Assembly: GCF_003627215.1 (NCBI RefSeq)
Contig: NZ_CP032678.1
Location: 62,001-126,000 of the forward strand
DNA length: 64,000 nt
Direction of reading: 5' to 3'
From: Pseudomonas sp. Leaf58
GTDB lineage: Bacteria; Pseudomonadota; Gammaproteobacteria; Pseudomonadales; Pseudomonadaceae
The translations under genes and the position numbers were made by a program. This document shows, piece by piece, positions 53,854 through 61,704 of this stretch (position 1 is the first letter of the stretch; each line of letters starts with the position of its first letter). Under the pieces are notes generated by a model. The model searched no databases. It worked only from the letters and a program-made list of their open reading frames with translations, and was not told the origin of the DNA.

Positions 53854-55161
53854 TCAATACACCGTTTTAATCACGGTATTACCCACCTTCAGGTCACCGA
53901 CCTCATCCAGCCCCTTGACCACACCCAGATTGTCAATGGTGTCGCCAATCTTGTAGGACTTGAACTCACCCTTGTTGTTGACGATGCCGAACGAGCGCTT
54001 GTCGTTGTACACCGCGTTGAGCGTGTAGCCTTCAGCGGTACGACTGGCAATGGGCTTGGCTTGCCGAGCCGGCGCCAGTTTGCGCTCTGGCGCTGTTGCT
54101 GGTGCCGCTGCTTTCACCGGGGCTTTAGCCGGAACTTTTGGCGCTTCCAGCACCTTGTCGATGAAGTATTTGTCTCCGACGAGTACCAGCTCGCCGTCAT
54201 TTTCGATCGAAGTCACCTGGCTCTTCACACCCGCCCAGTTGATGGTCTCACCCTTGAACAGGGTAAAAACCCGACCATTGGACGCCTTCTTGATGATCGA
54301 CATCGCGCCGCCCTGGGAGGTCTCGATCACCTGCAGGCCTGCCATACGCTGGCGTGGGCTCGCCTCTGCCTGGCGCACGGGAGCGGCCTGTCCGGCGTTC
54401 ACGGTCACGGCGGGGGTGTTAGGGGCCAAGACCACGGGCGCTGGCTCTTCAGCCTTTTTCACCAGATCCGCTTTGATGCTATTAACACTGTCGATCAGGG
54501 CCCTTTGCGCAGCTTCCTGGCGCTCCAGCGTGCGGTTGACACCGCGCAGCAGCTCCTTGATGTCCGAGCTCTGCTCCTGCAGATTGGCAATCGAGGCTTT
54601 CAGTTCTTCAAGCTCTTTCGCCGACACAGGTTGCACGATTTCAGTCGCCGGAAGCGGAACCACGACAGGGGCGGCTGGCGCCATCGGCAAGTTCTGAGGT
54701 TGAGTCGCCTGGGCAGCCTGCACCACTTCTGGTGATGCCTGGGGCTTCAGCAAACCTGAGGCATTGCCGATCTGAGGTTCCGAGGCAGGTGCCACCAACA
54801 CTGGCGCCACGGCCACTTCAGGCTCCGGTTCACCTGGAAACGCACTTGTCACTGCCTTGTAGCCAATGAAGCCCACCATAGTCACCGCGAAGGCAATCGC
54901 ACACATGCCGATCGGGGTCTTCATGAAGGCTTTTGGCGCCGCATTGGTCGAGGCAACTTTCGGGGCTTTCGGGGTTTTCTCAGGCTTGCTGGGCTTCTCG
55001 GCAGAAGGTGGCACAGCAGTGTCATCGGGCGTGTCGAAATCGTCATCCCCTCCGATGATACCGCCAAATTGGTCTTCCTGGCCGAAGCCATGTTCGCCAC
55101 CCGCTCCGAGGTTGTCGAAGTCATCTTCTTCGCTGAACGGGTCTCTACGGTCGTTGCTCAT
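53854..55161 (-). CDS. dotF: DotF/IcmG-like envelope protein
   Basis: A 435-aa bitopic protein from ATG 55161 (CGGAG site). The cytoplasmic N-terminus (about 1-80) is acidic and Lys/Pro-rich; one membrane segment at about 85-105; then a Pro/Ala linker, a coiled coil (about 180-240) and a periplasmic tail with two repeated SH3-like stretches (MAGLQVIETSQGGAMSII and YTLNAVYNDKRSFGIV). This layout and its position between dotG and the icmD-like gene fit DotF/IcmG (TraP). Primary-sequence conservation in this family is low. Confidence 0.78.
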   Translation of the reverse strand: MSNDRRDPFSEEDDFDNLGAGGEHGFGQEDQFGGIIGGDDDFDTPDDTAVPPSAEKPSKPEKTPKAPKVASTNAAPKAFMKTPIGMCAIAFAVTMVGFIGYKAVTSAFPGEPEPEVAVAPVLVAPASEPQIGNASGLLKPQASPEVVQAAQATQPQNLPMAPAAPVVVPLPATEIVQPVSAKELEELKASIANLQEQSSDIKELLRGVNRTLERQEAAQRALIDSVNSIKADLVKKAEEPAPVVLAPNTPAVTVNAGQAAPVRQAEASPRQRMAGLQVIETSQGGAMSIIKKASNGRVFTLFKGETINWAGVKSQVTSIENDGELVLVGDKYFIDKVLEAPKVPAKAPVKAAAPATAPERKLAPARQAKPIASRTAEGYTLNAVYNDKRSFGIVNNKGEFKSYKIGDTIDNLGVVKGLDEVGDLKVGNTVIKTVY

Positions 55162-55183
55162 CGCGGTCTCCGGCAATGGGTAT

Positions 55184-55193
55184 CAATATACGC
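55184..55193 (-). promoter_or_regulatory. GCGTATATTG motif upstream of dotF
   Basis: Exact CAATATACGC on the plus strand; TATATTGA reads toward dotF, 23 bp before its start. dotF is therefore probably transcribed separately from dotG. Confidence 0.55.
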
Positions 55194-55256
55194 AATAATA
55201 GTTGAAGGAGGGAGGCATGACAAGCGACCGGAGTCATCCAATCGCTGCCCCTGCCT

Positions 55257-56666
55257 TTATTTGGCCTTGGCCAGATCGACCGTTGCCATGAACATCACAA
55301 TAATGCTCTTATTCGCTTCAACCGTGACGGTTGGTGGTCGGTCGAACTCTCGCTCGAAGATTGGCGAGAATTTTTCTCCCATCTTGCCGATGCCCATTTT
55401 TATTTGGTCGGCAGCATCAGGAAGGGCATTTGTTTGGGTCGAGGAACTGCCATCCGTGTTAGTCACCGTCTGAGTATCCTGCAAAGCATCGGCATAGCCA
55501 TCGACAAATGACGCGATGGCCAGCTTGCTGTAACGCTCGAACGTGTGATTGTCCACGCTATCGGCCAGGCCAGAGCGGTACGTTTCCGGATCGAGAGCAA
55601 TGGCGTTGATGCTGTAGTTCTTGCCTTTCCAGCTCATGTTCGAAAACTGGATCTTGGCTTTTTGGCCAGTGCGTACAGGCTCACCAGTCAGGACTGCACC
55701 TTCGAGCAGGCCTTTTTGCACGGTTACCGCACGCACGGGGCTGATTTCATCGGTATCGACACCGATCTGCAGAACCGAGTAGAAGGTCTGGCCGACGCTG
55801 ATCGAACCCACTGGAACCTGCTTGGTGATCGAAGCCTTTGCGATTCGCTCGCTCGGGTAATCACTGCCACGCACCTGGGCATCGCCATCCTCGTCCTCAG
55901 GAGACTCATCATCCATGTTGGCGGGCTGTTGCTGGGCTACAGCACCATCCACCGAATTGGAGGTGTTGAATTTGCCGGGGTTCAGATACCTGCTGTAGCC
56001 GGAATCCGCAGTACTAGTGCCAGTGTTGGCGGTGGTGCTCTTGACTGGAACCTGCTGTGATGAATCGTACTGAGGTTTTGCCGCCAGGGTCATGGCGTCG
56101 GTTTGGATCTCGTCCACTTTGGCAGCAAAGCTCACCTCAAACTCGGTGACGCTCTTTTTCTCCTCATCCAGGAACGCTTTCCACGGGTTTTCCTGGATGT
56201 TGGCCGCCCGCTGGGCCCGCTGTGTTTGCACTTTAGCAGATGCAATTTCAGCCTGAGCGTTTCGCTCATTCACCAATTGCTGCAGATTCATGGGGGCGGC
56301 AGGCTCAGATTTTGGCTCGATCTTTGGCGCAGCCCCAACATCGCCTACGTTAACCCGCAGGGTTTCCACATGGCTATCCTTGCCCTTGGCGGCCTCTTCA
56401 GCACGTTTTTGATTGTCCTGCTGATAGTTTTTTGCAACCTCGGTATTTTCATCGAAAATGAGCTTGTCCGATGCTTTGTCCTTGTGAATTTCCTTGTCGG
56501 TCGGCGCCGATTCCAGGCTGGCCACCGCTTCGGTTGGTTTCTCATCTTTACTGGAGATCCGCAGGTAAGCAGAAAGCACGATCACGAACACGAGGACAAT
56601 ACTGATACCAATCATCAGTCGGGCTTTGGTGGTGATGTTGGCGCTGATATTAGCTAATGTACCCAT
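55257..56666 (-). CDS. dotG: DotG/IcmE/TraO core-complex protein
   Basis: A 469-aa protein with one N-terminal membrane anchor (about 18-37), a charged Lys/Glu/Ala linker, and a VirB10-like C-terminal domain (about 285-465): VPVGSISVGQTFYSVLQIGVDTDEISPVRAV..., GxLxGAVLTGEPVRTGQKAKIQFSNM, YSINAIALDPET and a conserved end IIVMFMATVDL. DotG spans both membranes in the core channel. Its central region has no long pentapeptide repeats as in Legionella DotG; it resembles the shorter TraO. It starts 2 bp before the dotH stop region. Confidence 0.95.
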   Translation of the reverse strand: MGTLANISANITTKARLMIGISIVLVFVIVLSAYLRISSKDEKPTEAVASLESAPTDKEIHKDKASDKLIFDENTEVAKNYQQDNQKRAEEAAKGKDSHVETLRVNVGDVGAAPKIEPKSEPAAPMNLQQLVNERNAQAEIASAKVQTQRAQRAANIQENPWKAFLDEEKKSVTEFEVSFAAKVDEIQTDAMTLAAKPQYDSSQQVPVKSTTANTGTSTADSGYSRYLNPGKFNTSNSVDGAVAQQQPANMDDESPEDEDGDAQVRGSDYPSERIAKASITKQVPVGSISVGQTFYSVLQIGVDTDEISPVRAVTVQKGLLEGAVLTGEPVRTGQKAKIQFSNMSWKGKNYSINAIALDPETYRSGLADSVDNHTFERYSKLAIASFVDGYADALQDTQTVTNTDGSSSTQTNALPDAADQIKMGIGKMGEKFSPIFEREFDRPPTVTVEANKSIIVMFMATVDLAKAK

Positions 56667-56668
56667 TA

Positions 56669-57727
56669 TTATTTTACCCCAGCATCAAAAACAGTTTTGG
56701 CGCGCTGAATGTCTACCGAATACAGATCCTGAATCGTCCCGCTGCGACGTTCGCCGTTCAGGGACATGGAAATGTAGGTTGTCGGGTTGACCTTGTAGAG
56801 GAAGCGACCGGTAGGGGAGATGGAGCTGTTAATTGGCGGGGGAAGCAGCAAGCGACCAGGCAGCGACAGGTAGAGGAATTTGCCATCAAACCAGGCTTCA
56901 GAGTTCGGCAATCCTGCCACAGAAAGTGTTTTGGAGCCGGCTGGTGCATCACCACCCTGGAGTCGAACCAGTTCATCTGAGACATTGTCCATCTCATGCT
57001 GAAATACCGGCTGAATGGTTGCGTTGGGGCTCAGCTTCGGAATCGTCACCGAAACGCGGCTGTCCACCGTTGACGCGGTGCCTTTGAGCACCACCGGAAT
57101 TGTGGTGTTCAAGCCATCCAGAACGATGGCTGCGTTGGAAGCCTTGTAGCTTTTATTGAGCGTGAAGGAGGAAATATGGTGTTTCTCCCCCATGATCTTC
57201 TTCGAGAATGACTGGCCATCCCCAAGCACGCCATCTTTCTTGATCGACCAAGGTTGACCACTCGCATCGTAGAATTCAACCTGCGCCGCATAGCCAGGTG
57301 CAATCGAGATCACCAGTGGCTGATTGGAATCAGGGTTGTAAGTGACGTTGCGAATCCGGATCGAAGCATCCCCATAGACGCTTTCGTTCGAAGCCTTATC
57401 GATTGCATCGAGACGCTTTCGGAGATCGCGGATCTCACTAGGCTCCATCGGAGTCTTGTTCTGCAAAACCTTTTTTTTCCGATCACTGGTCTCAACATCA
57501 TTGAAATATTGCCGAATCTCTTTGAGCTCTTCTTTCTCATTGAGGTAACCAGCAAGCGCCCCCTTTTTGGCAGCCGCTTGCTGCCGATCCATGTTGGTGA
57601 CATCGGCTGGATCGATCTTGTACTGGGCTGCTGTTTCATTCAACTGATTGTCGAATGACCCGGCTGCAAGGGCATGGGAGCCCTGCAGGATCAGCAGCAG
57701 GGCTATCGCCAGTGGCGTCTTGCGCAT
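56669..57727 (-). CDS. dotH: DotH/IcmK/TraN outer-membrane protein
   Basis: A 352-aa exported protein; signal peptide ends LAAGS. The N-terminal half is helical and charged; the C-terminal half is beta-rich, with IRIRNVTYNPDSNQPLVISIAPGYAAQVEFYDASGQPW (about 120-160), the hallmark DotH region, then KASNAAIVLDGLNTTIPVVL and a C-terminal domain. It forms the outer-membrane disk with DotC and DotD. It lies between dotI and dotG as in Legionella icmL-K-E. Confidence 0.93.
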   Translation of the reverse strand: MRKTPLAIALLLILQGSHALAAGSFDNQLNETAAQYKIDPADVTNMDRQQAAAKKGALAGYLNEKEELKEIRQYFNDVETSDRKKKVLQNKTPMEPSEIRDLRKRLDAIDKASNESVYGDASIRIRNVTYNPDSNQPLVISIAPGYAAQVEFYDASGQPWSIKKDGVLGDGQSFSKKIMGEKHHISSFTLNKSYKASNAAIVLDGLNTTIPVVLKGTASTVDSRVSVTIPKLSPNATIQPVFQHEMDNVSDELVRLQGGDAPAGSKTLSVAGLPNSEAWFDGKFLYLSLPGRLLLPPPINSSISPTGRFLYKVNPTTYISMSLNGERRSGTIQDLYSVDIQRAKTVFDAGVK

Positions 57728-57797
57728 TTGAGGTGACCTCCAAAGCTTTTCTTTTTATAGGGAGCCAATTTACATCAAAATCGACATTGCGTATAGG

Positions 57798-58492
57798 CTA
57801 TCTTTTGGTCATCACCACCTTGGAAATGCCCAGGCCTGATACGTCTTCCAGCATGCTTCGACGCTCAACGGTCACCATGAACCGCACCTTGTTCGTAAAT
57901 TGCTGGGTCTGGGTATAGAAGGTCATCAGACCATCCACCTGGAAAACCCATTGAAAGACACCCTGGGTATTCGCTGGCGACTTGCCAACAGGATCGGAGT
58001 CGAATCGAGGCTGGTGTTCAGCAGCATCCGCTTTTCAGTGATCACATCGAAGTTGCCGGAGTCTTTCAGTGCCTTGAGCAGTTCTTTGGCGCCATCGTCG
58101 GTAAACCAGCGCATAGTGGCTTCGTTCTGGTGAGTGTCAAGGTTTCGCCAGTTGGCTGTGAACGTATCAACCAATGCATTGGAAACCCACTGGGCCACCA
58201 CTGGATCCTTTTGGTTCGGCTGATTGAGCATCTGCATCTTGATCAGCGAGCCGTTAGGGTCAGTGGCAAAATACACGCGCTCATTGCGAGCATTGAACCC
58301 CAAAAACGCAATGAAAATCTGGATGACCAGCACCACGGACACAAATCCGGCGACGAAAAACAGCTTCTTGTCACCCTCCTTGTAGAAGTCATTGCGATGC
58401 TGAACCGCCTGGAGGCCTTCGCCGACAGGAATGTTAGCGCCAGGGTGCTGCCGAACAGCGGGCTTGGATGCTTTGGTGTTGGGATTGGGCAT
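57798..58492 (-). CDS. dotI: DotI/IcmL/TraM inner-membrane protein, frameshifted near 57985
   Basis: The first frame (58492-57926) is normal up to LDSTPILLA; it has a membrane segment (about 44-66) and VYFATDPNGSLIKMQMLNQPN. It then reads into a foreign frame. The neighbouring frame continues KSPANTQGVFQWVFQVDGLM and FYTQTQQFTNKVRFMVTVERR, ending ISKVVMTKR at 57798. Restoring one base at about 57985 gives a 231-aa DotI, the size of R64 TraM. Both pieces carry expected family features (GV..W.F...L.F, then F.VTVER). Either a real disruption or an assembly error. Confidence 0.9.
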
Positions 58493-58503
58493 GATCGCTC
58501 TTC

Positions 58504-58803
58504 TTATTTTTTTAGGGGGGTGACTTCAATGATCCGCCCATCCTGCGTGGTGACATAGGAGTAGGGCGCAGGGATCATGTTGAAATAGATGCTCGACGCC
58601 AAAACCAGGCTGGAGCCCAGTACGGCGCAGAAGACAATGATGTTGAGAGAAAGATTGAAACGTGCACGGCGTGAGGTGGAGGGAACTTCGGGCTCGCCGT
58701 ACTGATCAGCGGCTTCAGCCATCTGGCTCAGGTATTCTTCGACCTTTGCTTTGCGCTCGGCAGGTTCAAGGTCGCGAAGACCCAGGCTGTCTTTTTTTTT
58801 CAT
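58504..58803 (-). CDS. dotJ: DotJ/IcmM-like short paralogue of DotI
   Basis: A 99-aa protein with a charged N-terminus, one membrane segment (about 50-73) and YSYVTTQDGRIIEVTPL at the end, equal to the start of the DotI periplasmic domain. In Legionella DotJ/IcmM is such a truncated DotI partner and is encoded just before DotI. Here it is first in the icmM-L-K-E unit, 11 bp before dotI. The start ATG 58803 lies in a TAATAATG context with GG before it. Confidence 0.82.
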   Translation of the reverse strand: MKKKDSLGLRDLEPAERKAKVEEYLSQMAEAADQYGEPEVPSTSRRARFNLSLNIIVFCAVLGSSLVLASSIYFNMIPAPYSYVTTQDGRIIEVTPLKK

Positions 58804-59325
58804 TATTATGGCCAGCTTTGTATTTTAGCCCGAATATACCATTGACTCCTGGGGTTATCAATTAACCACATAACCGAAGTGTGCAGGTTGTCCGGATGCA
58901 CTGACCGGGGCTGTGACCAAGGGTTGTCGAAAATCCAGATCACACATCCAGACTGTGACATCTATCGGCAAAAAAACCGGTCACAGTGGGTCATTGCGAC
59001 CGAAATCAGCGCAGCAAGGGCTGGAAAATCTCCCAAGATGGTCGCTCTCACGTAAAGCACTCTACAAGAACTGGCGATCATCTGCTGCACACGCTTCTGT
59101 AGCCAGTTCACGAAACTGCACAATGCCTATTTGCGATGAGTGGGGCATTTTAGGCTCGATGAAAGCCATATTTGGCATCGACGGTGTCAAAATTTACCCG
59201 AGAAATGCCCGAAATGGCACCAGACATTTCTGTGAAAATCATGGAAAATCTAAAGCCCACGTGTTTCGGGGCTCGCGTCCTTATTTTAATTATAATTTAT
59301 ATAATTTCTATAATTACTATAAGCA
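58804..59325. other. 522-bp non-coding region upstream of dotJ
   Basis: No convincing gene. It holds the dotJ promoter region (GGTATATTC on the minus strand, 58840-58832), an inverted repeat GGTTA-N5-TAACC (58853-58867), the CTGTGACC/GGTCACAG repeats (58911-58986) and a run of 9-bp AT repeats (59282-59332). Such concentration of repeats is typical of a plasmid control region, for example an origin or oriT, but no such function is proven. A plus-strand open frame at 58913-59446 has poor composition and no ribosome site. Confidence 0.5.
58911..58986. repeat. CTGTGACC / GGTCACAG repeats
   Basis: CTGTGACC at 58911-58918 and its inverse complement GGTCACAG at 58979-58986, with a related direct copy CTGTGACA at 58953-58960. 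The spacing (about 60 bp between the arms) and the extra copy suggest a protein-binding array or a nic-site type region. Confidence 0.5.
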
Positions 59326-59332
59326 TTATAAC
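59282..59332. repeat. Nine-bp tandem array TATAATNNN
   Basis: TATAAT begins at 59291, 59300 and 59309, TATAAG at 59318, TATAAC at 59327, and a weaker TATTTT at 59282: six steps of exactly 9 bp in a nearly pure A/T stretch within a GC-rich plasmid. It starts before and runs slightly into the end of the AP2-like gene (stop at 59326-59328). Confidence 0.7.
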
Positions 59333-59850
59333 CTACCGCACTCTGAGAAAATGCCAAGTCGGAATTTCTTGGCTTCCTCGATCGCAGTGGCCATCCCCAG
59401 GCTTTTTATCGAAAAACGGCGCTTCGATGGCCTTCCATCGACCTGAAAACTGACCACAATGTACAGCAATGCCCCACGATGAAAGGAATACGACAACCCT
59501 GCCGGCAACTGGGCAAGCTCTTCCCCAGACACCGGATCAAACTTGACCTGACTGACCCGTCGACTCCCCAGCTGGTAGATCTTTTCCGACACTGGGTAGC
59601 CAAAGATCCTCATGTGCTCAGCGTTTCTCCAGGCGATGGCGGCATTGAGCGCTTTCTCCGTGGATTCATAAGCACGAATCTTGAAATGACGGCAGACATA
59701 GGGGAAACCCTTGCGCTCAATCTTGACCCGTACAGACCCTTCGCAGTAACGAATGTATTTCAACGATGCCTGGTTGAGTGCATCAAGGATGGATGACCCT
59801 CGGTTTGCAGAAGCGAGGGGAGCGGTGGCAATCAAAGGCGCGTCTGTCAT
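59326..59850 (-). CDS. Protein with two AP2-like DNA-binding repeats
   Basis: A 174-aa protein. Residues 30-80 (IRYCEGSVRVKIERKG, then a helix KALNAAIAWRNAEHMRIFG) and 115-172 (LSYSFHRGALLYIVVSFQVDGRPS then TAIEEAKKFRLGIF) both follow the three-strand plus helix plan of AP2-like DNA-binding domains found in phage and plasmid proteins. Two such domains would recognise a repeated DNA site. The ATG overlaps the stop of the dsbA-like gene (ATGA). Its stop lies within the 9-bp AT array, so it may bind nearby repeats; this is inference. Confidence 0.65.
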   Translation of the reverse strand: MTDAPLIATAPLASANRGSSILDALNQASLKYIRYCEGSVRVKIERKGFPYVCRHFKIRAYESTEKALNAAIAWRNAEHMRIFGYPVSEKIYQLGSRRVSQVKFDPVSGEELAQLPAGLSYSFHRGALLYIVVSFQVDGRPSKRRFSIKSLGMATAIEEAKKFRLGIFSECGRL

Positions 59851-60542
59851 GGTCTAGTGGCCGCAGTCAGGGAGTGGGAGGTGGGCGCTTCTTTCGAACT
59901 GGAGAGGAGCTTGAGTACCGCAGGCAGCATCTCGTGGTAGCCAACCCCGTTGCCAAGCTCGATCAGGCTTTGTTTATTGACCAGCATGGCCGGAACACCC
60001 CTGAGGCCAACCGCCTGGACGAGCTGCTTGGCCGCACGAATTTCCGCATCGGTTTTCGGGTTGTGCATGTCAGCAGCTAGCTTGTCCCCCGTGGTCATCA
60101 CGCCTGGGTTGTGGGCGTTGACGTAGCCGGCGATCTCGCCGAGCGATCCCGACAGCCTGCTGGTGTTATGGAGGCGCTTGTCCTGGATGAGGTTCATCAC
60201 GTACCAATGGGTGTCACTGGAAACCTTCAGGTGATCCAGGGCGTAATACAGCCGTGCATGCATCTCCCAGGTCGGGTTGAGAGGCGCAGGGATCTTCAGG
60301 AAATGCTCGCCATCCTTGAGCAGGGCTGTGATTTTCTGTTCAGCGGACTCTGCGCGAAAAATCCGTTCCACCTCTCGGCAATGCCCGCAGCCATACCAGA
60401 AGAACAGCACAGCATCACTGGTGGGCCGCTCGACGGAGGCTCGCGCTGAAACAGAAGGGCGCTCGTATGCCAGGTAGCCGACTACCAACAACTGCAGGGC
60501 AAAGGTGATCGCAATGCACTGCCACATTTTGCGGATGGTCAT
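59847..60542 (-). CDS. DsbA/DsbC-like thiol-disulfide oxidoreductase
   Basis: A 231-aa protein from ATG 60542 (GAGGC site). N-terminal membrane anchor or signal (about 8-26). A thioredoxin-fold active site FFWYGCGHC with C52-G-H-C55, and a late cis-proline loop VGLRGVPAML (about 183-192). It would form or shuffle disulfides in the periplasm, where several exported proteins of this plasmid carry paired cysteines. Transfer regions of IncI plasmids also encode a thioredoxin-fold protein (TrbB). Its promoter region carries a GCCATATATTGG motif. Confidence 0.9.
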   Translation of the reverse strand: MTIRKMWQCIAITFALQLLVVGYLAYERPSVSARASVERPTSDAVLFFWYGCGHCREVERIFRAESAEQKITALLKDGEHFLKIPAPLNPTWEMHARLYYALDHLKVSSDTHWYVMNLIQDKRLHNTSRLSGSLGEIAGYVNAHNPGVMTTGDKLAADMHNPKTDAEIRAAKQLVQAVGLRGVPAMLVNKQSLIELGNGVGYHEMLPAVLKLLSSSKEAPTSHSLTAATRP

Positions 60543-60555
60543 GGTAAGCCTCAAA

Positions 60556-60567
60556 CCAATATATGGC
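60556..60567 (-). promoter_or_regulatory. GCCATATATTGG motif upstream of the dsbA-like gene
   Basis: On the minus strand TTTAGCCATATATTGGTTTGAGG, 14 bp before the start codon. The stretch TTTAGCCATATATTGG is identical to that before pilS. Confidence 0.55.
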
Positions 60568-60616
60568 TAAAAGATAACGCCAAATTACGGTCATGGCAAG
60601 TTGCCGGGCGCCCCTG

Positions 60617-60740
60617 TTCGGCGCGCAAGCGCGGCTGCTGTTACGAGCGGAAGCGAGTGCCTTTCGGCGCGCAAGCGCGGCTGCCGTTGCGAGCGGCAGC
60701 GAGTGCTGTTCGGCGCGCAAGCGCGGCTGCTGTTGAGGGA
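60617..60740. repeat. 46-bp tandem repeat, 2.7 copies
   Basis: TTCGGCGCGCAAGCGCGGCTG starts each copy, at 60617, 60663 and 60709, giving an exact 46-bp period. Differences between copies are few. Each unit contains self-complementary GCGCGCAAGCGCGGC and CGAGCGGAAGCGAG segments. There are no unique spacers, so this is not a CRISPR. Confidence 0.88.
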
Positions 60741-61229
60741 AGGGTGGACAAAAGCACGGTCGGAACGACCAGGGGAAATAGCCAGGGCAAGAGGCAGGTC
60801 GAAGACCGAGCCTGGGCGCTTTAAAAAAGCACGACAGCCGGCTGCGCCGGAGAAGGCGACCCCATCATGGTGTGGTGACTTCGAAAGAAAAACACCACAT
60901 CTTGTGGTTTTTTCATTTTTTTTGAATAAAGCGATAGGTATTTGAAGCCAAAATCAAAAGCAGCGGTCGCTGGCGCTCCCGAATAAAAGCGATTCCCTCC
61001 TTGCCCTCCAGCCTCCGGCTAGGGGCACAACCCGGTTGTTTCCTCAAGATCCAGGCCAAAACACAGCAAAAGCGTATTTCCTTGAGACCGTATTTTTTCA
61101 GGAAAAATGAGGTGGCTGGGACACCGCTGCTTTTTCTTAGGTCTCAAATATATAAGCTCCGTCTCGCAAAAAAAAATGACAGAGTGGAAATCGAAAAAAA
61201 ATTTAAATGCGGACGAACGGTCGTTTTTA
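60741..61229. other. Non-coding region before the 61268 gene
   Basis: About 490 bp without a credible gene. Contains short inverted repeats GGTCG-GAA-CGACC (near 60758) and GGTC-GAA-GACC (near 60798), a hairpin ACCACA-TCT-TGTGGT followed by a T-rich stretch (60893-60920) that may be a terminator, and A/T-rich runs near 61170-61205. Possible remnant or regulatory leader; nothing specific recognised. Confidence 0.4.
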
Positions 61230-61258
61230 TTGACATTTTGGCAACGCTGTTTTAGATT
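61230..61258 (+). promoter_or_regulatory. Sigma70-type promoter
   Basis: TTGACA (61230-61235), 17-bp spacer, TAGATT (61253-61258), followed by a GAGGAG ribosome site and ATG 61268. Confidence 0.7.
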
Positions 61259-61267
61259 ATTGAGGAG

Positions 61268-61704
61268 ATGAGACCCAGGCTGGAACCCGCAGATTTACTG
61301 GCTCTCCCGTTTTGGGAAGGTGTATGGAAGTCGCTTATCGAGACAAAAAGCTCGCGCAGAGCTTGACCTCGTTAAAATCATCAGGCTTGGCGCATGAGAC
61401 GCCGAAATTGTCGTGGGTGATCTCGGCAGACAACGCTAAAATTCCTGACCTCCAGGCCGCTCCGCGTGCGATGGACGAGGTATTCTGCATACCCCTGGGG
61501 GGCAAGCTGAGCCAGTTCGACATTGCGCTGCTGCCCAATGGCCTCATGTCACTGCGTGAATACCAGGCAGACACGATGACCTGGAAGGTGCTGTTCTACC
61601 AGACCAATCCTGGGTACATCGTGGATCTCGCCCGTGATCTTGATGTAGGATCGTCCTGTGTCCATCTCCAGGAGAAGAGTCGTGCCCAAGTTGCAGGCCA
61701 GTGA
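61268..61704 (+). pseudogene. Unknown gene (about 145 aa) with a one-base frameshift near 61347
   Basis: Promoter, GAGGAG and ATG 61268 begin a frame reading LLALPFWEGVWKSLIETK and stopping at 61364-61366. The next frame continues KLAQSLTSLKSSGL and ends at 61704. Adding one A to the A-run at 61345-61349 fuses them. The alternative is a later start at ATG 61324. No domain recognised; the protein is soluble, with LSQFDIALLPNGLMSLREYQAD as a beta-rich core. It overlaps the next gene by 23 bp. Confidence 0.6.

Noticed and set aside
58913..59446. Plus-strand open frame (177 codons) across the repeat region
   Set aside because: No ribosome site, composition unlike the other genes, overlaps the AP2-like gene and is explained by the repeats.
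60617..60740. CRISPR array
   Set aside because: Copies are directly adjacent with no unique spacers and there are no cas genes.
60601..61255. Plus-strand frames over the 46-bp repeat and AT-rich gap
   Set aside because: Translation simply follows the repeats; no ribosome site and low-complexity composition.
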